Source of the DNA: Sialis fuliginosa
Lineage: Eukaryota > Arthropoda > Insecta > Megaloptera > Sialidae
NCBI GenBank assembly: GCA_961205875.1
Contig: OY540812.1
Location: forward strand, 16,244,001 to 16,308,000
DNA: 64,000 nucleotides
Direction of reading: 5' to 3'
The position numbers were made by a program, and so were the translations under genes. The notes beneath the pieces are model-generated. The model was not told where the DNA came from, ran no database searches, and was given only the letters and a program-made list of their open reading frames with translations. Shown in pieces: positions 35,901 through 49,500 of this stretch (the first letter of the stretch is position 1; each line of letters opens with the position of its first letter).

Positions 35901-36333
35901 GGGGGAGATATGAATGAAAATGAGTATATAATGAATGTAATGAGTAATCTCAAATTTTAAATGATCACATTAATATTTCTGAAATAAGTATACAATCGTT
36001 TTTTCAAAATACAAATATTAATTAACCGTTATTTTAGTTTTTTAAATCTTAGTGGACCCGCAAGATGGCCAGGAAAAAAATAAAAGCGGATATACGTTGT
36101 AGATTTCCGGTTAATTTTAAAATTTAAATCGAAATAGCAAAAGAGGAAATATAATATAAATACGAATATGTTATTAAAAATAATTAGTTACTTACTTTTG
36201 TTAATTCAAAATTTTTAACGCCGTTTATTGTAGGGCAAGTACCTGGACCAGACACCTGCGCATTACATAATATATTATTCTGATTTAAAAATATTAAAAT
36301 GACTGCAAAATAATTTAATATTTTTACGAACAT
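32991..36333 (-). CDS. Secreted lipocalin, apolipoprotein D / Lazarillo-like
   Basis: Lipocalins bind small hydrophobic ligands in an eight-stranded barrel. Minus-strand exons: 36196-36333, 33465-33595, 33204-33388 and 32991-33124, giving 195 residues with all phases matching. A hydrophobic signal peptide (about 1-25) is followed by GPGTCPTINGVKNFELTK, the family's G-x-W motif (GIWWE, 49-53), NVIDVDYNSHLVLWTC and the strand-H region WIFTREQ. Four cysteines at 33, 67, 143 and 193 fit the two disulfides of the ApoD/Lazarillo group. Two N-glycosylation sequons (NNS, NST) lie near 77-85. Intron 1 is 2.6 kb and carries several MITEs. The exact orthologue is uncertain; a bilin-binding or lazarillo-type protein is equally possible. 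Confidence 0.82.
33766..34087. mobile_element. MITE of the GGAGCG/ATTAAT TIR family, copy B
   Basis: Left end AAGGGAGCGTCCATTAATGA then CATAAGGATG; right end CCTTACATGATTAATGAACG then CTCCTTAA. The ends are imperfect inverted repeats over about 27 bases, with TA at the borders. It is related to 11350-11655. The interior has the C-rich CCTCTGCCTCCCCCC and CCCCCTCATCCC patches often seen in such elements. Confidence 0.6.
34882..34921 (+). repeat. hAT-like terminus with G12 run
   Basis: CAGTGGCGTAACTAGG followed by T-rich sequence and an uninterrupted G12 (34910-34921). The first 16 bases look like a common hAT-type end. A matching opposite end and target duplication were not located, so it may be a fragment. 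Confidence 0.4.
35296..35791. mobile_element. MITE with GC-rich, GCGCCGC-repeated termini
   Basis: The 19-base perfect TIR, AGGTGCGGTTACATCAAGC, starts at 35296 and its inverse ends at 35789. Just inside each end are tandem GCGCCGC/GCGCTGC and GCAGTTCGGC units. Flanks ACATGTAG (35288-35295) and GCATGTAG (35792-35799) match in 7 of 8 bases after a two-base TA at the right end, suggesting an 8-bp duplication. GC content is far above the surroundings. The open frame at 35265-35447 is a by-product of this composition. Confidence 0.65.
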
Positions 36334-37581
36334 AGTTTTGTTTAAAACACGTATAATATACACAACAAATATATATTTATTTAAAAAATATGATTAAAAT
36401 ATATAGTTGGATATGTGTGTATATATATACAACTTTAGTACGTGCGTTGGTATATTAATGAACTTATTTGAATTATAATCGTTAATAAAATTTAGTAAAA
36501 TAAATATGTTTTATTACTGATATTAAGTTATGAATTAATGAACTGAATAAATACAGTACTGTGATACCTATAGAAATATCATATCATAAAGTATGAAGCA
36601 ATAATAAAATAAATTATATTATTATACCCTACAAAAATGTTTAGAAGCACTGCGATAAATCAAATAACGTCCGTCCCGGGCAAATGTATTCACGTCATCT
36701 ATGATGCAAGCTTCGTAGGGTGTTTCCAGAAAAAATATGATAACGTGAATTTTGAATACTATAATATGGAATTTTAGAAATACTTAATTAATGTAGCTTT
36801 AATACATACAAATTGAGTGTAGCATGTATATTCGTGTATTTATTAATTTTATAAAAATATACTATTCATTAATATTATTTATTTTTATATGTTGACAATT
36901 TAATGAGCATTGAAAAAATTGAAATCAGTCTGTATAAAAAAGTTAGTTAAGAAGTTAGTAGCGTCACGAATATTTGAATGATTTGAATAAAATTGAACTG
37001 ATTTAACCGTTTTGAGTTTCCCACTAAAATGAGGCCCTATACATGCACAGTTAATCTGTGTTCCGTCAGATGTCATGTCATATATTTGTGTTGTGAACAT
37101 AACCTGGTAGTAGAAAGAAAAGTGCTATTTTGTGATCGCATCGATAATATTTTACAAATGTGAATGTGTACGTTAATAAATACAATCAAAAGTTAACAAC
37201 GTTGTGTACATGTAGATGTTTATAATTAAGGGATAAATAGATGTGGACATCGACCTAAATATGAACTTGGTAAATATCATAATGTAAAATAAGACGCCAT
37301 TATGAATACTCCAAATGATAAGGTCAGAAGGAGTACTTTTAATTAATTTTATTTGTTTGACCAAGTAAAAAACAACTTGATACTAAAACAAATCATTGAT
37401 ATTGATATGTTTAAATAATTCATCACATATTTATTGTTTATTTTTTTATGCATCAATGTTGAATGACTCACTGAGAGGTCAATTTAGCTACATCTGGCTG
37501 AAGTGACCAATTTCAGTATTAAACAGAGCATCTATCCTTACTAAAAATGCTTTTTGTTTTTATTACAGTATTGACAATGCT
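36334..37581. promoter_or_regulatory. Divergent region between lipocalin and the giant-protein gene
   Basis: 1.25 kb between opposed coding starts. It should hold both promoters and a 5' non-coding exon of the downstream gene, since an acceptor (TTACAG) ends at 37568. No specific element could be called. Confidence 0.4.
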
Positions 37582-40500
37582 ATGGAGCCAACAATTAAAT
37601 GTAAGTATTTATTCTGTGTTATGAAATTTTGTAAATAACATATTAAATGGTTCTTGTAGCAAACAAATGGTTTCCGAGTAGTGTTAAATATATCAGGAAC
37701 CAATCGTTGACCTTAGAGAATTTCCAAAATGAGTGTCGAAGATTCGTTATTTGCAATAGAAGACCAGAGAGGGCCCATAATTTAGTTAGAAATTTGAATC
37801 AACGATTACTGTAAGTAAATTTTTAAATTAATTATTTTCTACGTTCTTTGTTTATGTATCAATGCAGATATATTTGTTTACATAGTTCCTGACTAAGATG
37901 TAGGTTCTATTTATGAAAAGTCAGTTATATACATATATGCAGTATATAAATATGCTGATGATATTTATAATATGTATACAATAAAGTACTACGGGTATTT
38001 TGCAGGGACTTGAACTTACCCGTAATGAGTTGCAAATAAGATTTTTGTAAAAACACCAAATCGACTGGCGCAAACCAGTTTGAACCAATTCACTATAAAT
38101 GCAGTTATTTTTGTGAAATTGCTCTATAGCAGTGTTTCCCAAACTATGTCTGCGGAACACTGTTGTTCTGTGGAAAGTGAATAAGTGTTTTGTGAAAAAT
38201 GATTCAAATTAATATTAACATGTTTAAAATTCATACCCTGATTTAAATTTACTTATTTATGTTATATATTACCTACTTACAAAATAACCAAGGCGTTCCA
38301 TTAAAATTTCAGGATTTATAAAGTGTTCTGTTGTAAGAAAAGTTTGGGAAATGCTGCTCTATAGTATCGTGAGCAGTATAAAAGTTTTTTATGGTGAAAT
38401 ATCTTTTTGTGGGGGCTCTAGGTAGCTTTTTTTATTTTGACATATATAAATAAGTGTATATGCACCAAAATTAATAACTGTCCAATAATTTTCGGGAGTG
38501 AAGCTAGGGGTTATTTTAGTTCAAAACGAGGACTCTGCTGCTACGAACCGTTTTTAAATACTAGACATTTGACTCACATTGTCACAATATCAACGTGTGT
38601 GTAATTTGCAGAAGGATAATTAACAAGTACCTTTTTTTATATTCTGTAAATTATAAATGGAAAACCAGAATCAAACTGGTTAAATCAGAGAAAATTAAAA
38701 ATATTTATATTTAATGTTCTGTGGGTCGAATTGAACCAGTGATTCCAAAATACAGTGGAACTTTATTATTGCCGGCATTGCTCTTATTCCTTTATTGTTA
38801 TTGTCCAGCTTCTAACATGATTATTGTCCAATTGTTTACCACTTTTTGATATTTTGTTAACCGATCATAGTAATGTTTGTCGCGCCCTAGTCTGCGCGTT
38901 TTACTCTTCATATAGAAGTGACAGTTCATACACGTATACGCTTGTCTCATTTTTATATGTATTCTACGCATATGTATTCGTATTGACTCTATACGAGTGA
39001 GGGGAAAAAACTTGGAGTGGGAAAAAATACAAGGACACAGTATTGAGGTATTGTTGCCTCGATTGATGGACAAAAAAAAATTTCAAACTGTGAACCAAAC
39101 ATGAACTGTTTTTTTTTTTTTTTGGCAAAAATTGTATAAATGGGCACCACTATAGTTCAGTTATACTTAAAAAGCTGGAAATTATTTTTGTAAATACTGT
39201 TTTTACAAACATTAAAAATAATAAAAATCGTATCTCTTGGTATTTTATAATAGGTGTCGTAAACAATTATTTAAGGAGGTCGGGTAGTCACTTTTGTGGG
39301 GAAGGCGGTGCGGGGATAGTCCTATGTTTTTACACAGTACACAGTGTTCGCTGTTGCCAACACTGCACAATGGCATTGCTGTTGCCATATACGCATTAGT
39401 TTCAAATATTAATTCATCATTCGACCTATTTTTCAAATTTCTTATGTTGTTTATTTAATAATGGTATGGTCAAATATGTCATTCTTGTTTAAATAATTAC
39501 AATATCTACTTTACAATATCCTTAATTTTCTTAAAAACGAGTTGGTCAAAAAAATTGAAATTTCAGTATCTCATTTTAAACAATTGTGTGAAATTTTAAC
39601 TTATTCCTACTGGTTTGACGTAACTACCTAACCTCCATAAACATAGTGTTTGTACATTTTTAATAATTTTTATTTATTTCTCTAGCAGCGGTTGGAGTTT
39701 CTTTGAAAAAATGAAACTACAAGATGAATTTGAAAAATTTATTGCTTATTTTTTTTATTTAATTATTTATATTAATCCAAGTTAATTTTTTTCTTTAATA
39801 TTTTATAAATATGCATAGTTCATATTTTGTTGTCAGAATCAGTTAAAAATTAGAATTTAAAATATTTCTATCTAGAAAAGCAAGGAAGAAGAATGAAGAT
39901 ATTTAGAAGAATGAAGAAAGAAGATTTTCAAAATTTTTTTTTTTTAATCAGAAAAACAATAAAAACATTAATTGCAAATTTCATATAATTTTTCCATTAC
40001 AATTTTCATATTTTTAATAAATTAATAATTACAAAATACTTTCAAACGTAATTTGTTTACATCATTTTGAAGATGTCATTAATAATTCGGTATATATTTT
40101 TGAAAAGAATATGAATAACAACAATAAATGCATTACAGAAATATAGAACAAGAAATTCAAGAAGGACTCTGGCAACCAACACAAGCAGTAAAAGATGCAG
40201 CACTTGATCAGATACATCAATTACTTGCTGATATTAATGAGCAATTTGAAAAAGAGGTAATGTTTATTGTAATTCTCTATACTAGTGGTGTCAAATGAAC
40301 ACAGCTCACCAAATTCAGTTTAAGAAGTCTGCGGACCGCAGAAAATAACATTTCAATTTTACATTTATATTTTTAAAAATTAATTTACAAAAATTAATAA
40401 AAGAATATATTAACATATTTTTTTTAAATCCCTATTATTTTAGTAAAATAATCAACTGCAAGTTTTGAGTTACGGGCCGCATTTTAGGTTCTATTGAACC

Positions 40501-43500
40501 GCATGTTTGGCACCACTGCTCTATACCATAATTACTTGAATTTAACAGGTAGCGGTAGCGGTGCGCAAACTGTATTCAGGTGAGGCCATGCGAGTTGCTA
40601 TCACAGATCGAACACATTCGGATTTAGTCGTGTCTTCCGAAAGGGCAGTTCTCTGCCGTACTGACTAAGTCAAATGTGTCTGATCTAAACATAAACTGTC
40701 ACTGGACTCACATGAATATAGCTCGTGCACCGCCACTGACAGGTAGTCATATTCTTTTGTGCTTTGGCTCGTCATGTTCCAATCACACGAAAGTAATGTT
40801 TTTTTGTAGTGAAATTGTGTTGATAGTTCAAAGTGGGCAGGAAAGCATATGGTATTTGACAGTGGTATGACGTCAGAAAATATGTTACATGTCAAAATAT
40901 TTTATCTCTATTGGTTTGTTTCAGTTTGTTGAATAGCAATACCACATGACTTTAAATGAGTTTTGGTAGGAAATTTTTCATTTGAACAGAAAAAAATTAT
41001 TTTTAGCGTTTTTTCGGCATTATTTTGGAAAAAAAAATGAAAGAAGTATCTATTATATACATACGTACAATTTTCAATATATTTTAAAATTTAGTCAAAT
41101 ACCCTATTAGTTCTACATAAAATTTATAAGAATATATGTATATCTAATATTAATATTTAAATTGCTGCAGATTTTTTTTTATATAAAATGCAGGTAACGT
41201 CACGTATAGCCGATTTTATACCTCCATTATCTCAGTAACAAAATAAACTACATAAAATCAGTTTCCAGATTTAAATTGTACATTTATCATGGATCATTTT
41301 AATGTGCAAAAAAAATGTGGAACTTATGTTTACACATCACTGCACGAGTGTCCAGCAAATTTTTTTCTATAATAATAGGATGAACCCAATAAATTATATT
41401 TCGGCAACTGCCACGCCGATTTGTTTGAAGTAATAAAACCCACAACAGTGTTTCCTCTTTGAAATTCATTTGTGCGTGATTTTGAATTTTTTTATTAATA
41501 TTTGTGATTGTTCTGTGGTTGTCTGCAGTCAATACTAACCACAAGCAATCACTAAAAGTGGTTTGCGTGTGGTCAATTCCGCTAACAGCACAACCACACA
41601 ATAACTAAATAATCTTAAATATGTGGTTATTATATTCATTGTATAATCAGTGCTAACAATGTAAAAATATATATTACCCATTCTGTATTAACATAATGAT
41701 GTAACGTTTCTTCAAAACAAAAGAGAGATGCAGTAGCGTTGGGATATATCTATATCATTTTTCTAAGAAGAATGAAATAGTTACACAATTTAAATAATGC
41801 ATCATTATATGGAAATGCAGTGAAATTTCTCAAACTGCCCACTTATTCCATACAACCCCATATATAAAATGACCAGTTAATATAATTCTTCCCAAATTCT
41901 TTTAGTAACTGTAGCGTAGTGACCAGAAGCAGTTTTAATGGTAGATAAAAAGGAATATAAATATATTTTAAATTAATACATTTAGGATATTAATTAATGA
42001 AATCAAATGCAACATTGTCTATATTAGTAAAGTATGACTTGTCCAACTCAATGTTGTTTACATTAGTAAGATGTGACTTAGTCCAATCCAACATTTAAGG
42101 AAACAACACTAGTAATTTTGTTTTTCATACAAATTTTTATATGGTCACTTTACACTTTCTTATGCTTTACATTACTGTTTAAAACTATTTAACCATGTGT
42201 TTTGAAGCAGTTAAGTTTTTAATTTTATCAAAATTAATTAAATTTATTTGCAGTTGCTGGAAACGGATAGATTACATGCTGAGTTGATGACAGATGCATT
42301 GGCGACTGCCGTCCAGCTTGAGCTGAGGTTCAATTCAGTTCGAGATAAAATGACGGAAGTCGCCAAACGAGCTCTCGTCTATCTGCACATCATGCTTGCT
42401 GGCAGGCCGAGACATATGATGACTACTCTGCTCAAAATCAAACTACCACCTAAGAGTGACAGAGAAGGGCACATAATCTATCATATATTTAAGTAAGTTT
42501 TTTCTTTTAAATTAAAAATCAATGTGCATTTGTAATTTATATTTTCATATTATTTCTAGAAAAATTCTATGGAATATAAAGGCATATGATTATGAAGCTG
42601 AATTATTTACTGTTGCTGCACTAGCGTACAAGCGATGGTTAAATTTAACTAAAGTTCTGATTAACCTTAACATCAGAGAGGAAAGCAAGAAACACTGGAG
42701 GGAGGTGTGCGATGAAATATATAATAGAGCCTTCACTCAGTTACCGTTCCTCAGTAATAATATTGCTGATTTAAGGTATTTATAAATTTTAATTTCTACC
42801 TAGTTTCAAAGAAATTTGGAGTGATAGCAAATATATGTATCCAATACTTTTTATCACTTATTTTAATGTAAAAAACCCAGACATCAATTTATTGGTCATC
42901 AAAAAATATATTTCCGGTGAAACTGGAAGTCAGATTAAAATAAAATACTTATAGCAGTTTTCATTAGGTCTGTTGATGAAAAAAACTTACCGAATATGAT
43001 ATTTTTTAAATGATTGCAATTTCTGGCATTATGGTTAGGATTTTTATTGTAAAAGTTTTATAATAAAAAATTTTTTTTATAATAAAACTAATAAAGAATA
43101 AATTTAAAAAAATAATAATAGCTATTTAATTTCATAGGTACCAGAGATGCTTTAGTCCTAAGTTAAATTTTCCTGTAAAAGATGTAAGGAAGGTTATAAT
43201 GAAAGCCAGTTATCCTGTTTCACAAGTTTATGAACTGATAATGAAAATAAACTTTAAGGAGAACCGGTTTATAAATAGCAAATTAAAACAGAATACCATA
43301 TCCACAGTAAGTATTTATTTACATTAAATTAAATCGTATAATACCAGCATTACAGCAATAAGATTGTAATTATATTTCTTTTTCAGACGCAGGACGTCCA
43401 CGCTAAAGTATCGAGGCCGGTTTCAGTTGCAACCGAAGTAATTTTCGTTTCTGATGATGAAGACGTTGTTATTATAGATGATGTACCTGAGACTTTGGAT

Positions 43501-46500
43501 TTAACAAGACATAGTGATAGTGAAATAAATGATAAGTTAAGTGCGCTGCCACCTGTGACTGTAAATTCATGTAAATCAAGTAGCAGTGGTAGTAAATTCA
43601 CTCAGGAGCAAACGTGTAGTGTTGATAGTGCAGCAAGATTGTCGAACATTTCAAATGTCAGCATAGAAAACCAAACTGTGGTAAAAACATTGAAAAGTTC
43701 TGAAGAAGATTGTGGTAAGGAAAGAAGATTGTCGTTAAAAGAAACTACCATTCATGATAATGAAGAAGAGTTAATTAATGATAATCTAGTGAATATTAAA
43801 GACCAAAATGTAGATGTTGCGGTTTTAGATAATTCTTTAGAACAAAATGCCAATTGTAATAAAGAAGAAGCTATAAATATTACTACAGAAATATTTGAAC
43901 ATAAAAGAACAGAAAAACATTTGTTAAATATTTCGTTAGAAGAAAAGAGCTTTAAATGTGAGAAAATTCTTATTAATGCAGATATTCTTAAAGACGAAAA
44001 ACAGAAAATTGTTTCAGACAAATCTAGATGTGTTACTACAGAAATATTTGAACATGAAAGAACTGAAGAACAGTTTTTAAATATTTCATTAGAAGAAACA
44101 AACTGTAATAGTGAGAAAATTCATAGTAAAAAAGAAAACATAGACGTTCTTAGAGAAGTAGAAGAGAAAATTGTATCAGACAAATCTATAAGTAATACTA
44201 CCGAAGTATTTGAACATAAAAAAACTGAAGAACAGTTGTTAAATATTTCGTTAGAAGAAACGAACTGTAATAGTGAGAAAATTCTTAGTAATACAGAAAA
44301 CATAGATGTTCATAGACAAGAAAAAGAAGAAGAAGAGAAAATTGTATCAGACCAATCTATAAGTGATACTACCGAAGTATTTGAACATAAAAGAACTGAA
44401 GAACAGTTGTTAAATATTTCGTTACAAGAAACGAACTGTAATAGTGAGAAAATTCTTAGTAATACAGAAATCATAGATGTTTGTAGACAAGAAAAACAAG
44501 AAGAAGAGAATATTGTATCAGACAAATTAAGAAGTGACACTACAGAAATATTTGAACATAAAAGAACAGAACAGTTCTTAAATATTTTGTTAGAAGAAAA
44601 GAGCAGTAATAGTGAGAAAATTCATAGTGACATTACAGAAAAGGTACATGTTCTTAGAGAAGAAGAAGGAAAAAGTATAACAGAAAGAACAATTTCTGTT
44701 GAAAAAGAAGATTTAAATCATCAAAATATTCAGGAGAGACTACTTAGTATTTCTTCAAATATAGATGAAGATAAAGAATCATGTTCAACTAAAAAATTGA
44801 AAGATTTAAATCATAGAAGAGAACAAAGATTATTTAATGTTGAAAAAAGAAATGAAACCAGTTTATTTAATTCTTCAAAAGAAAATAAAGAAGATTACAA
44901 TGAGAGATTATCACATGATTCTTTACAAGAAAGATTACAGAAAAATACTGAAGATGAGAGTAAAAATTGTAATTACAAAATAAACAGTTACAATGAAGAG
45001 ACTAATTTAAGGTTATCTGAATCGTTAACCGTTTATAAGAAAATTAATATATCTAAAGATTCTTCTGAGGAATTGGGAGATCACAACAATGAAAGATTAT
45101 TAAAAGATTCAGAAAGCACAGATAGATTATTTGCTGGTTTAGAAAAAACAGTTTGTAACAATAGCATAGAAACATCAATAGAAAATGTGACATCTCAAAA
45201 TTTTTCAAGTAATTTGTCAGAAAATATCCACAATGAGTTTTCTAAGAATTGCCAATTTCATACAACAGATCGTGATTTGATTTTTAAATATATGGATTCG
45301 ATTTCAGAAGAACTACAGACAAATGTACGTGTACTTAAGAATTCTAATTTATGTCAGACTGCTAACAACATAAATAATACAAACATAAAAGTTGACTCTA
45401 AACACCAGATAGACAATTTAATTGTTGAAGAATCAAGTATCATCATAGCTGAAGAACTTACAAAAAATGATACTGATGATGTTTCAAATGAAACCGATTA
45501 TGACTATGATCCAAGTATACTTCAGGTAGAATGGCAGAATACAGAACGTTCTGATACTATTGGTGAATGTGATGTTGAATTATTTTTACAAAAAAATAAT
45601 TTGCAAGTAGAGTTTTTAAGTAAAATTAGCTCTATTGCATTACAGCAGCCAAATAACATTGAAAATGAAGAAAACAATTTAACTATTGACAACGTAAAAG
45701 AATTACATAAAAGTGTTACTGCAATTGAATTAAATGAAATTAAATGTAACACAAGTACATCACAGAACGAATGTTCGAATGAATATGAATGTAATTCAAC
45801 AAATAATTCAGATATGAGTTATGTTGTATCTGAGCAAATGAATATTAATGTCGATAGCAACTCTGATATTAATGTTGAGAGTAATTCAGATATTTTTACA
45901 TCAAAGAAAATAAATGAAGATGGTAGTTTTCAAGAATATTTTCTCAAAAACAGAGTATCAAGTGAAGAGAAGTATAAAAATGATGAAAATGTAGTTACAG
46001 AGATAACCGATTCTAATAATGTGTACAGTGAAATTGTATCTACTTTTCAAGAAACACAAGAAAATTCTGTAACCAGAAAAAGTGAAACTTTACTACCAGA
46101 TATAGAAGAAGAAGTTATTACAATTGAAGTTCCAGAAGAAAATAACGAAGTAGAAATTACAACTCATTTTGAATGTCCAGAAGATGATGACGTATCTTCA
46201 AATGAAAATACAAATGATTTTGTCCGCATAGTTGAAGAATCAAACGTTGAAAGTACATCAGAAAAGTGCATAGAGAACTGTAACCGAATGGAAGAATTAA
46301 TTGAAACCATGAAAAATATCTCGATAAAAGATGTTAATAATGATTTAATACATTCAGGATGTACTGTTGAAAATTTAAATGAAAATAATGTAAATGTCAA
46401 TGTAATAGACATAGAGCAGCGTGAAGAAAGTAATAATGTATTGAATATTAATAAAAATGAAAGAAATACAGATGATTTAAATATAGAAACGAAAGATGAA

Positions 46501-49500
46501 AACTCATGGAAAGATAATGCACCAGAAATAATACAAGAGACAGGAAGAAACAAAACTACAATAGAAGTCACAGATATTTCTGAAGAAGTGGAAGAAAAGT
46601 CAGTGGACAAAAACATTTGCCGTTTCTTAACAAACACAATTATAACAGAAAAAGAAGAAGTTAGTGATGGCAATGAGAAAAACAAGATAATAGAAGAAAG
46701 ATTAAATTCAAAAGAAATATTCAAAAGTACAGATGATTGTGAAATTAAAGAAAATGTTATAACAGAAGGGTTAGATGAATATATTATTAATGAAAATTTA
46801 ATGGATGAATCAATAGAGGATAAAGGTGGAGGTAGAACGATGATAGATTTAATAGAAACAAACACAGTTGAAATTTGTAGTAATAAAAATATAGAAGTAG
46901 AAAATACTGAAGTAATAATAGTTACGGAAAATATAGAAATTAATAATGAAGTAAAATCAATTGAAAATGAACGTTCATTTGGTAACTTTAAAAAAGAATC
47001 TGATTTTACACTAAATAATATTTCAGAAAAACAAAATAACATTTCTGAATCTATCAATGCAAATATTCTAACTGTGAATTTGACAAAATCATCACCAAGT
47101 AATCATACCGAATATTCCGAAAGTAATTCAAAAGTTTCTATGCATTCACAAATAAACTGTGATTCATCACCAACAGAATCAGGGTATTTAAGTGACACAG
47201 ATTGTCCGAGAATTATTTCGGATACTGAAAGATACGAAGATGAATTTAAAGAAACCGATAAATCTTATTCGGGTTGTATATCAGAAACTTCAAACGACTT
47301 CAGTGTGAATAAAATATGTGGAAACACAGTCACAAAAAATGATTTTATGTTTGTTTTAGAGGAGAAAACATTAAACATATCTGATAAAAATAAAAATGTT
47401 ATCTGTAAAGGAAATAATTATTATTTGAAACAGGAAAATTTGGATAAAGAATGCAAAGAAAAATTTTCAGATGTCAATACAATCTTAACTTACGATACTC
47501 CAATAGATTTACATTGTTCAACTGTTGAAGAAACTGTTACAACTGACAATCCTATAGTGCATGATAATGATAATGTATATGAAAATAATATTTTTTCTGA
47601 CGAAAATTCTGTAAGTTCAACTGAAAAAGTCAAAAATGATGAAAATGTACATATTGTCAACGATGAAGACAACATTACTAAATTATCTGAAGATAATAAT
47701 AAAGATGAATTACAAGATGATAATATGAAATCTAAAGTCATGCATTTATTAGAAGGTGATCGTATTAATTCATCAAATAAAAAAAAGGATAAGTTATATT
47801 CAAATGAAAATTTATCCCCAACAACTGATAAGAAAATAATCCCTAACGTAAAACCAGAAAATAGTTTAAAAATCATACCAGAATTAAAATCAGAAAATAG
47901 TCTAGATATTCTTGCAAGTTGTGCAATAAAATGTATAGAAAAAAATCAAGATTCATTTAGTTGTGAAAGTTTTAATGAAACTCATGTTTGTATACAAGAA
48001 AATCAAACTGAAATTGGAGATTTATTGAATTCTACGGAAAAGATTATTGATAGTAAAGAAAAAAGTTATCAAGAAACAAAGAATGATTTAACAATAAACT
48101 GTTATAATGCAAAGAATTCATTAAAAACATTGGCCAGTAAAAAGTATTATGGCGATAACAAATATTCAACAAATGAAAATGATACGGATAAAAAATTAAA
48201 TCAAAATCAATCAAATTTAGAAGATAATTTAATGAACAATGATTATGTAATTAATTTAACTCCACCTTATTCTCATACTGATGTAATGCAAAAACCAGTT
48301 CAAAACAGTCTCTTGGCAATGATGCCAATTCTTGGTGTGCAAACTCCTCCTGATGTTAGTGAAGATAATTATATTAATGAAAAGGAAACCATAATCATTG
48401 CAACTGATAAATACGAATTAGTGTCAGATCCAGAAGATAGCGAAATAAATATCGACCAGAATAAAATAAAAAGAAAAATAACATCTGAAAATGTAATTGA
48501 TTTGAATACAGATAAAAAAAATAATTGTTTATCAGAAGTTACAATCAAATCCGAAGAAATAAGAAATAAGAAACATAAAAATCATGATCGAGGTGATAAA
48601 TATGAGAGGATTTCTAGAAAGAATGAAATCAAAGTTACTAGACCTAATGTAATTTTATCTAAAATGGATGTTTCTAAAAAAGAAAATAATCAAGAAATTA
48701 AAAATAAACACACAACAAAAATTAGTCACATTAATAATAAAAAACCACATAAAGAAAATAACATACATCAAATTAAAGAAAATAAATATTCATCAGATAA
48801 TAAGTTACAATATAGTGAAACTATTTCAGAAAATTTAAAAAGTGCTATTTTACATACAACCAAATCATGTAAACATTTTGACAAGTTAGAAAATAAAAAT
48901 ATGTTTGATGCAAAAAGTGTAGCCTGTGTAGAAAAAGCAAAAACATTAAATAATATGAACTCAAAACTAACATCAGAAAAGGTTTCAAAATATCAAGATA
49001 CAGAAAAGAAAATACAAAAATCAGAAGAACTTGTAATTGACACTAAATTAAATTCAAAACTCATTAAAGATAAATCAGAAAATTGTTATCTTGAGAAGAA
49101 AAAAGATAATGTGAAGGTATTTAAAACAACTGAAATACCAAAAATAGAACCAGTAGAAATAATAAATGTAGAAAAATATTCTCAATCTAAAGAAAAACAT
49201 GTAAAAACACATTTACAACATTTTGAAAATAATAAAGAAAAATCAGATGTTGTTCAAGACAATTTAAAAGAGTTAAGAAAATCGAAAAATCAAGTAAAAT
49301 ATAAAAACATTGTAGAAAAAGACCCACTGAGTCTTTCTTCTGAAGAATCTGAAAAATATGATGAATGTAAAAATGTAAATGAAAATAAATGTATTTTAAC
49401 ACAAAACAGGGATTATTCAAAATATAATGCCAGAAAAATAAATTGTAAATCTACCAAGAATAATAAAAGAGAAGATAAAAAGTACTCTTTAAACTTATCA

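Larger units (their letters stand above)
33596..36195. other. Lipocalin intron 1, repeat-rich
   Basis: Within this 2.6-kb intron lie the GGAGCG-TIR MITE (33766-34087) and a GTCAA/GACCAATC-rich segment (34245-34710) that holds TGACCAATCTCTTTGGTCA. They are followed by a hAT-like end with a poly-G run (34882-34921) and the GC-rich TIR element (35296-35791). No additional exon seen. Confidence 0.6.
40257..42253. other. Intron 3 of the giant-protein gene, transposon-rich
   Basis: 2.0 kb with two adjacent hAT-type MITEs (40283-40518 and 40553-40738), a PIF/Harbinger-like fragment (41299-41601, minus) and a diverged 45-bp tandem duplication (42010-42096). Confidence 0.65.

Noticed and set aside
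37288-37311. Potential upstream coding exon of the giant gene (MNTPNDK followed by GTCAGA)
   Set aside because: Very short, weak donor, and there is no evidence that it joins the acceptor at 37568.
38798-39073. 91-codon minus-strand open frame with several Cys/His
   Set aside because: Cys and His spacing does not fit a zinc finger repeat, and there are no splice partners or homology that I recognise.
46164-47057. 297-codon antisense open frame in the giant exon
   Set aside because: Mirror image of the Glu/Asn-rich coding strand (Ser/Phe/Ile-rich); not independent coding.
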